Source: a virus
Strand: one strand, 5' to 3'
IMG/VR virus record: IMGVR_UViG_3300042564_000082
Location: 1-22,808 of that record
Length of the DNA stretch: 22,808 bases
Shown here: positions 14,984 through 20,780 of the stretch, piece by piece
Position numbering within the stretch: the first letter of the stretch is position 1
Layout: every line of letters begins with the position of its first letter
Notes under the pieces: model-generated
Database searches by the model: none
Seen by the model: only the letters and a program-made list of their open reading frames with translations
What the model was told of the DNA's origin: nothing
Program-made: the position numbers and the translations under genes

Positions 14984-15519
14984 AAAAGATTATTGCTGTT
15001 GGTGGTCAACCAGGAACTGGTAAAACTACTCTTTTCCGTAAGTTTATCGATAACTACGATTGGAATAAGTGCGAGCCTAAGAAACTACTCAATGCTATGT
15101 ATTGCGAAGAGATCGATACTTATGTCTTAGGTAAGTACGAGGACGGAGAAACCTTTGCTGGAACTGATCGCTTATCAATGGCAGTCCAACCAGCAGCGCA
15201 AGAGTTTGTAGCTGGTACTAAGTGCAATGTCCTATTCGAAGGCGATAGAATCTTCAATCAATCCTTTTTGGAGTTCTGCATGGCTCTGCCCAACAGAGAC
15301 TTGCAAGTTGTATATCTAAAGGTTCCTGATACTATGCTTAAGGAACGATATGCCGAACGTGGCTCTGATCAGTCGGAGGTTTTCCTAAAAGGCAGGGCGA
15401 CTAAATATAGTAATCTGCTTTCAAATTTTGAATTGATGTCCTATATTACTGAGTTTGCAAACACTAACTTAGAGGAGCAAGCGAAGGTTCTAGCGTTTCT
15501 GGATTCCCATCTAGCATAG
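14980..15519 (+). CDS. P-loop kinase, predicted hydroxymethyl-base DNA kinase
   Basis: The protein (179 aa) has Walker A GQPGTGKTT (9-17) at the N-terminus, TDR (62-64), NVLFEGDR (83-90) as the second-strand acidic motif, and a lid region KERYAERGSDQSEVFLKGR. Overall it resembles small nucleotide/base kinases. In thymidine-hypermodifying phages, a P-loop kinase phosphorylates 5-hydroxymethyl-dU in DNA so that the transferase can displace the phosphate; the direct overlap with the transferase gene supports the same role here. Alternatives are a nucleotide or metabolite kinase, which cannot be excluded by eye. GGAG lies 8 bases before the ATG. Confidence 0.8.
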   Translation: MKKIIAVGGQPGTGKTTLFRKFIDNYDWNKCEPKKLLNAMYCEEIDTYVLGKYEDGETFAGTDRLSMAVQPAAQEFVAGTKCNVLFEGDRIFNQSFLEFCMALPNRDLQVVYLKVPDTMLKERYAERGSDQSEVFLKGRATKYSNLLSNFELMSYITEFANTNLEEQAKVLAFLDSHLA

Positions 15520-15541
15520 CGTAAGAGTCTTCTGGAATACG

Positions 15542-16249
15542 ATGAAATTCCTAGAAGAAGCTAATTTCAATTGGATGGATATGCTCAATTTTCATGAGCG
15601 TCCATTTAGGGCTAAATTCATCCCCGCAAAAGTTTGGAAAGATCTAGATCGTTATAAGAATGATGAACGGGGTCTTTCCAATTATTTTAAAAAGTGGCGA
15701 ACTCGGCTAGAGTTTACGCCTGAGATATCTAAAGCCAAAATATACGAGAAGTATATTGCTGTTGGCGGAGAATACGACCCTGATGTGCGTCAATGTGTTC
15801 TACAGATTCGAACTATATACTACGATACATTCCCCTTTACTCCTCCTACATGGGACAGGTTTAAGTATAAACTTATACAGGTTCTTATGCATGAGATCAT
15901 TCACTTTATGCAGTTTGATCGTCGTGGAGATGAGTGGAGTAACTACATAGTTCCATATAAAAAAATTGGTAAACAACAAGTAGATGATGAGCGACAATAT
16001 CTATCTGGTTTTGATGAGATCCAAGCCTATGCTCATTGCGTATGGATAGATTATAGATCTTTTCGTCCAAAATTTTCCATAGAAGATCTGCTTGCTCGTT
16101 CAAACACAAGTCACGATTCCAGCACCCTACGATATTTTCTTAAAACCTTCAACTACGACTATCGTAACAATGAAGCTATCCCTAAGATTATTCAGCAAAT
16201 AGGTAAATGGGAGCGTAAGTATCATCGTGTGCTGAAGAAGCCTAAATAA
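15542..16249 (+). CDS. Putative zinc metallopeptidase with HExxH motif
   Basis: The protein (235 aa) contains H117-E-I-I-H121 and, downstream, FDE159-IQAYA, a spacing that fits a gluzincin-type third ligand. No signal peptide or membrane segment is seen, so it would act inside the cell or on virion proteins; substrates are unknown. Head maturation or host protein cleavage are possible, but T4 uses a different protease (gp21), so no role is assigned. It lies 22 bases after the kinase and its stop overlaps the CTAAATA motif. It is either the last gene of the early/middle block or part of the late one. Confidence 0.7.
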   Translation: MKFLEEANFNWMDMLNFHERPFRAKFIPAKVWKDLDRYKNDERGLSNYFKKWRTRLEFTPEISKAKIYEKYIAVGGEYDPDVRQCVLQIRTIYYDTFPFTPPTWDRFKYKLIQVLMHEIIHFMQFDRRGDEWSNYIVPYKKIGKQQVDDERQYLSGFDEIQAYAHCVWIDYRSFRPKFSIEDLLARSNTSHDSSTLRYFLKTFNYDYRNNEAIPKIIQQIGKWERKYHRVLKKPK

Positions 16250-16252
16250 TAG
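16242..16252 (+). promoter_or_regulatory. Possible T4-type late promoter (CTAAATAATAG)
   Basis: CTAAATAATAG is identical over 11 bases to the site at 20744-20754 and similar to the T4 late -10 TATAAATA. The start would be near 16255, about 20 bases before the ATG at 16275. It overlaps the stop codon of the gene before it, so part of the match could be chance. Confidence 0.5.
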
Positions 16253-16274
16253 GTTATAACTATCAGGTTACACT

Positions 16275-17189
16275 ATGGCTACTGCTAATACAATTCTATC
16301 CGACATTAATGAAATCCAGACAGGATATTTCCTAGCTGGAGAAAAATGGTTTGATAACGACGCAAAAGAACAATTCAATATGCGTGCCAAACAAGCCACG
16401 CCCGCAGAGGTAGCTGATGCTATTGGTAAAGCTAGGGTAATGGCACAAGAGTTTATCGTATGGGCTAAAGCCAATGGATATAAGACACCTATTAGAGATG
16501 TTTGGTGGACTGCTAGACCAAACTCTATGACTAGAGCAGTTGGCTATCCAGTCGACCAGAAAAAGAATCCAACTGACGTACTAGTTAAATTTACATCAGG
16601 ACCATCTGACGGTTTCCTTGGATTGTCTGCTAAAGCTACGCAAGGTAGCGGTGATATTGGATTTAAAAATCCAGGACTAGGTACTGTTGATAGAAACTTA
16701 AATATGAAGTTGGCTCAAGAATACGACAACCAACTTAAACAAACTATTAGAAAATTTGCATTACCTGAAGCCTCTGCTGCACGAAAGTTACACATTCGTT
16801 CTAATCCAGGTATAAAGAAACAAACTGAAGAAATCGGTGTTCAGATTTTAGCTGCAATGCGTGATGAATTGTTAGTTCGTCTAAACAAATTCAAACAACC
16901 TGAACTAATAAAGTATCTACTAAGTGACTGGATGGATGCGGAGATCGTCAAGCCACCTTACATCAAAGTCACTGGTCAAGGTAACAAAGAACCATACAGA
17001 GCAGTTGCAATGGATCCAACAAAGAATGAAAAGTTGGACGCACTAGCAAAATATAAAGTCACTCTTGAAAAAACAGGCAATGAGTCTATTGGCGTCAAGG
17101 CAGGTGAAAAGAAAATCATGAAGATCCGTTTCAAATTCGAATCAGAAAAGATGGCATCTTCAGTAAAACTATCTGGAGATCCATGGTAA
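16275..17189 (+). CDS. Unknown phage protein with a PD-(D/E)XK nuclease-like signature (304 aa)
   Basis: The ATG at 16275 has only AGG upstream but follows the putative late promoter. The front is helical (ILSDINEIQTGYFLAGEKWF). The middle reads NPT-D101-VLVKF then GFLGLS-A-K120, i.e. an acidic residue at a strand start followed by S-x-K on a second strand. This is like the D...(E/S)xK core of many restriction-enzyme-type nucleases. A region GSGDIGFKNPGLGTVDRN follows, and the C-terminus is strand-rich and basic (KKIMKIRFKFESEKMASSVK). I do not recognise a named family. The coupled downstream gene (TAATG) carries a ligase-like KxDG, so the pair may act on DNA ends; this is speculation. A virion role is also possible. 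Confidence 0.65.
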   Translation: MATANTILSDINEIQTGYFLAGEKWFDNDAKEQFNMRAKQATPAEVADAIGKARVMAQEFIVWAKANGYKTPIRDVWWTARPNSMTRAVGYPVDQKKNPTDVLVKFTSGPSDGFLGLSAKATQGSGDIGFKNPGLGTVDRNLNMKLAQEYDNQLKQTIRKFALPEASAARKLHIRSNPGIKKQTEEIGVQILAAMRDELLVRLNKFKQPELIKYLLSDWMDAEIVKPPYIKVTGQGNKEPYRAVAMDPTKNEKLDALAKYKVTLEKTGNESIGVKAGEKKIMKIRFKFESEKMASSVKLSGDPW

Positions 17190-18418
17190 TGAAATCATTA
17201 AAGTCCTTTATCATTGAGGAAAAGAATACTCATATGGAGCACCTTGAAGACCTAGTCTTCAATGAAGGTGTTGCTGGCGCCCGCAAAGCTATCAATTTCT
17301 TGCGTGACCTTCGCGATATGCTTGCTGGTAACTCTACTTCTAAGATCACTGCCACTGTTAAGTGGGATGGCGCACCAGCTATCTTTGCTGGTATAGATCC
17401 AAGAGATGGAAAGTTCTTTGTAGCTAAGAAAGGTATCTTCAACAAAGAGCCTAAAGTATACAAGACCGCAGCTGAAATTGACGCTGAACTATCTGGTGAT
17501 CTAGCAGACAAGTTTAAAATTGCACTCTCGGAGTTCTCGAAACTAGGCATCAAGTCTGGTGTTTATCAAGGTGACCTTATGTTCACCGATGATAAAAAGA
17601 TCGAGACTATTGATGGTGAGAAGTACGTAACCTTCCATCCAAACACTATTGTTTACGCTATCCCTTACTCTAGCGAACTAGGTGCTAAGATTCGTTCAGC
17701 TAAGATTGGTATCGTTTGGCACACTACCTACGAAGGTAAATCTTTTGAGACTATGTCAGCATCCTTTGGTAAAGGTATCGTAGAAAAGTTCAAGGATGTT
17801 TCTACCATATGGATGGATGATGCAAACTATAAAGACTATTCTGGAACTGCAACGTTTACTAAGTCAGAGACTGCTGCAGTAACTAAAATGCTTTCTGATG
17901 TAGGTTCCATGTTTCAATCAATGAACCCACTAACCCTCAACGCAATCTCCCGTGATGAAGATCTATTGATGCAGGTTAAGACCTACAACAACTCCAAGAT
18001 CAAAGCCAACACACCAATCACTGACATCAATGCACATGTCACTGGACTTTTCAATTATATTCATGACAAGTTCCAGAAGGAAATTGATACCAAGAAGACT
18101 CAAAAGGGTAAAGACGTTCAAGAAGAAAAGCGTAAGAAGATTCTGGCATTCTTTGCCAATCACGACAAGCGTGAGATCGTTAAGATCTTTGAGATAGCCG
18201 AGAAGCTAACAGCCATCAAGGAAATGATTATTAACAAGATGAACGAAGCTGGTCATATCTCTACCTTTATTAAGACTGCTTCTGGATTCAAAGTTACTGG
18301 CGTAGAAGGTTTCGTGGCAATTGATCACCTATCAGGTGGTGCTGTTAAGATTGTTAATCGTATGGAATTTAGTAAAGCTAACTTCTCTTCCGATGTTATT
18401 AAAGGATGGCAGAGATGA
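17189..18418 (+). CDS. Unknown phage protein with a ligase-like KxDG motif (409 aa)
   Basis: The start is set at ATG 17189 (MKSLKSFIIEE), which shares a base with the previous stop (TAATG) and has GGAGAT at 17175-17180, eight bases upstream; the ATG at 17183 would put a spurious Met-Val ahead of it. The K58-W-D-G61 in ATVKWDGAPAIF followed by GKFFVAKKG and VYQGDLMF (125-132) resembles motifs I and III of covalent nucleotidyltransferases (ligases, capping enzymes), though motif III has Asp for the usual Glu. The second half is helical and lysine-rich. I connect it with a common unknown family of marine T4-like phages. It may be an inactive ligase fold in a virion protein, or a true enzyme. It is coupled to the gene before and after. 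Confidence 0.7.
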   Translation: MKSLKSFIIEEKNTHMEHLEDLVFNEGVAGARKAINFLRDLRDMLAGNSTSKITATVKWDGAPAIFAGIDPRDGKFFVAKKGIFNKEPKVYKTAAEIDAELSGDLADKFKIALSEFSKLGIKSGVYQGDLMFTDDKKIETIDGEKYVTFHPNTIVYAIPYSSELGAKIRSAKIGIVWHTTYEGKSFETMSASFGKGIVEKFKDVSTIWMDDANYKDYSGTATFTKSETAAVTKMLSDVGSMFQSMNPLTLNAISRDEDLLMQVKTYNNSKIKANTPITDINAHVTGLFNYIHDKFQKEIDTKKTQKGKDVQEEKRKKILAFFANHDKREIVKIFEIAEKLTAIKEMIINKMNEAGHISTFIKTASGFKVTGVEGFVAIDHLSGGAVKIVNRMEFSKANFSSDVIKGWQR

Positions 18419-19299
18419 GCGAATTAAATGATTTTCTGAAACTAATGGCAGAGGGTAAAAAGAAAGACCCAGTTGCCATTCGTTCTCAGGAAATCAAAGA
18501 AAACATCAAGACAGATCTGGGAAGTTTATTCTCAGAGATATCTATCATCAAGAGTCAAGATCCTAAGGTTCAGAAAACTAAAGAGATCAAGAGTCAACTC
18601 AAAGAAAAACTTGAGTTCGATCTGAATGATGTTTTCGCAGAACTATCTTCTCTAAAGAAGCAGAAAGAAGAACTTGAAACAGTAGTTGAACCTATCGTTG
18701 AAGAAGTTCTTATTGAAGTTGCTCCACTACCAACACCTATCGGAGTTGTCCCACCTGCTGCACAACTGCCAGATGTTGCATCATATCTGCCACCGCAGAA
18801 ACAAGAACCAGATGTCACGCAACGTGATATTAAAACTGTAAAGGACAAGATTAAATTTCTTGAACAGTGGATTAGTAAGATTCAAAATGCTGGTCCAGGT
18901 GGTGGTGAAGTAAACCTTCGCTATCTAGACGACGTTGCAAGAGAAACAATCTCTGATGGTCGTTGGTTAAAGTATGATGGTGCTCGCAAGAAATTTGTAT
19001 TTGATGACATCAATCCATATGAAGTTGTATATAATACAACTGAAGTGACTACTACAACTTATACTGTTCAGGATACTGATTACTACATTGGTGTCAACTA
19101 TGCTGGTCCAGTTACCATAACCCTACCAACATCTGCAAATTCTGGTCGTATGTTGATCATCAAAGATGAAGATGGTGATGCAGAAACAAACCCTATTACT
19201 GTCCTCGGCAATGTTGACAATGATGCTGGCGGATTTATAATTCAAATTAACAATGGTGCCATTCAGATGATATATCGCAATGGCTGGAGAATCGTATGA
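18415..19299 (+). CDS. Probable virion protein with duplicated coiled-coil front and beta C-terminal domain (294 aa)
   Basis: The start is ATG 18415, with AAAGGA at 18401-18406 and overlap of the previous stop (ATGA). The N-terminus MSELNDFLKLMAEGKKK is followed by two similar units, DPVAIRSQEIKENIK... (18-45) and DPKVQKTKEIKSQLK... (49-80), predicted helical. A proline-rich linker (about 103-135) precedes another helix (VKDKIKFLEQWISKIQ). The end is a beta domain with TITLPTSANSGRMLIIKDED and IQMIYRNGWRIV, the kind of small domain seen at the ends of phage fibre or neck proteins. No enzyme motif is present. Position in the late region and sequence style support a structural protein; the exact place in the particle is unknown. 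Confidence 0.7.
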   Translation: MSELNDFLKLMAEGKKKDPVAIRSQEIKENIKTDLGSLFSEISIIKSQDPKVQKTKEIKSQLKEKLEFDLNDVFAELSSLKKQKEELETVVEPIVEEVLIEVAPLPTPIGVVPPAAQLPDVASYLPPQKQEPDVTQRDIKTVKDKIKFLEQWISKIQNAGPGGGEVNLRYLDDVARETISDGRWLKYDGARKKFVFDDINPYEVVYNTTEVTTTTYTVQDTDYYIGVNYAGPVTITLPTSANSGRMLIIKDEDGDAETNPITVLGNVDNDAGGFIIQINNGAIQMIYRNGWRIV

Positions 19300-20717
19300 C
19301 ATATTTGTTCACAAACAATCAAGAAGTTAAGAATGATACTGGTAATCCATTACCAGTATCAAAGAACACTACAGTAAACTCTTCAGAAAATCCAATCTTT
19401 GTTGATACTGGTCTAACTATTCCAGCAGTATTTGATGGAGAGATTAAAAATGATTCTGGTAATCCAATTCCAGTATCTAAGAATACATCAACCAATTCTG
19501 ATACAAATCCAATCTTTGTTAAGGGAACTTCTGACTCGAGTTTCTTTGCTCCAACTCAATCAGATGCATTCGGTAGACTGCGTGTGAGTAATCCATATAC
19601 TTTATTTGATGGGGGTGTGCGCTTTTCGGACAACGCATTTAAGTGGGATCAACAGGATATTGGTGCAGCAGCTTCAACTTTCTTGCCAAATGAAAGTTCT
19701 ATATTAATGGCAACCACTGGCGCAGGATCAGCTATTCGTCAGAGTAAACAAGTGTTTTCCTATCAGCCTGGAAAAAGTTTATTAAGTATGTTGACTTTTG
19801 TTATGAATACTCCTACTGCTGGAGTTACTCAACGAGCTGGATATTTTGGAGCACAGAACGGAATCTATTTTGAAGTAGCAGGAACCACAAAAAATCTTGT
19901 TATTAGAAAATATACTTCTGGTTCAGTAGATGACACTACAGAAAAGTTCGCTCAAAGTTCTTGGAATGGTGATAAATTAGATGGGACTGGAGCTAGTGGA
20001 ATAACATTAGATGTTTCTAAAGCACAGATTTTTTGGTGTGACATTGAATGGTTAGGTGTAGGATCGGTTCGTTGCGGATTTGTTATAGATGGACAGTTTA
20101 TTGTGTGTCATACTTTTCATCATGCTAATATAGCAAACAAAGTCTATATGACCACTGCTACATTACCGTTACGATATGAAATTATTAGTACTGGACCAGC
20201 AGCTTCAATGAGAGCGATCTGTTCCACAGTTATATCAGAGGGTGGCTATATGAATCGTAGCGAAACCCGTGCCATAGGAACAGCACTGACTGGTAAAGAT
20301 CTTAGCAACACAGTTTATAGACCTTTAGTATGTTTAAGATTGGCGTCAACTGCTATAGACTCTATTGTAGTTCCAACCGCATTTGATGTATTTGGATTAC
20401 AACTAGCAGCTTTTGCATATCGTATTATTCTTAATCCAACTCTCACGGGAGCCAATTGGACTTCTGCTGGTACAGATAGCACAGTAGAATATGACATTTC
20501 TGCAACTGCTCTTTCTGGTGGAAAAGTAATAACACAAGGTGTATTTGTAGGATCTAACAAGGGTGGATCTGCTCAGGTTACTTCCAATGACATAGACTTT
20601 AGCCAACAATTAGGTAGAACCATAGCAGGTGTGTCAGACATATGGTGCTTAGCAGCAATCGCCACTACTAACAATGATGATGCTGTTGGTATAGTAAACT
20701 GGCAAGAACATAACTAG
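19296..20717 (+). CDS. Probable virion/fibre structural protein (473 aa)
   Basis: ATG 19296 overlaps the previous stop (ATGA) and has GGAGA 5 bases upstream. The front has two near-identical 27-residue repeats, EVKNDTGNPLPVSKN... (10-36) and EIKNDSGNPIPVSKN... (49-75), spaced 39 residues apart. These are followed by a DAFGRLRVSNPYTLFDGG block. The remainder is beta-rich with many Gly, Thr, Ser and Asn (FSYQPGKSLLSMLTFVM, GIYFEVAGTTKNLVIR). DAFGRLRVS-x-P-x-T-L-F-D is a motif I associate with large structural proteins of marine T4-like phages. Function would be attachment or particle decoration; no catalytic motif is seen. It comes after the smaller structural gene and before a late promoter-like site. 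Confidence 0.75.
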   Translation: MTYLFTNNQEVKNDTGNPLPVSKNTTVNSSENPIFVDTGLTIPAVFDGEIKNDSGNPIPVSKNTSTNSDTNPIFVKGTSDSSFFAPTQSDAFGRLRVSNPYTLFDGGVRFSDNAFKWDQQDIGAAASTFLPNESSILMATTGAGSAIRQSKQVFSYQPGKSLLSMLTFVMNTPTAGVTQRAGYFGAQNGIYFEVAGTTKNLVIRKYTSGSVDDTTEKFAQSSWNGDKLDGTGASGITLDVSKAQIFWCDIEWLGVGSVRCGFVIDGQFIVCHTFHHANIANKVYMTTATLPLRYEIISTGPAASMRAICSTVISEGGYMNRSETRAIGTALTGKDLSNTVYRPLVCLRLASTAIDSIVVPTAFDVFGLQLAAFAYRIILNPTLTGANWTSAGTDSTVEYDISATALSGGKVITQGVFVGSNKGGSAQVTSNDIDFSQQLGRTIAGVSDIWCLAAIATTNNDDAVGIVNWQEHN

Positions 20718-20743
20718 TATGTATAAGTCAGAATTTAAAATGA

Positions 20744-20754
20744 CTAAATAATAG
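20744..20754 (+). promoter_or_regulatory. Possible T4-type late promoter (CTAAATAATAG)
   Basis: CTAAATAATAG in the 63-base gap after the structural gene, identical to 16242-16252. The predicted start is near 20757, about 24 bases before the ATG at 20781. Unlike the earlier copy it overlaps no codon of a neighbouring gene, which makes it the cleanest of the three sites. Confidence 0.55.
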
Positions 20755-20780
20755 TAGATATATTTTTATAGATGGAAACA

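Noticed and set aside
15401-15407. CTAAATA as a late promoter inside the kinase gene
   Set aside because: It lies about 135 bases before the next ATG, inside codons for a conserved-looking lid region, and lacks the longer CTAAATAATAG match. It could still be active, but support is too thin.
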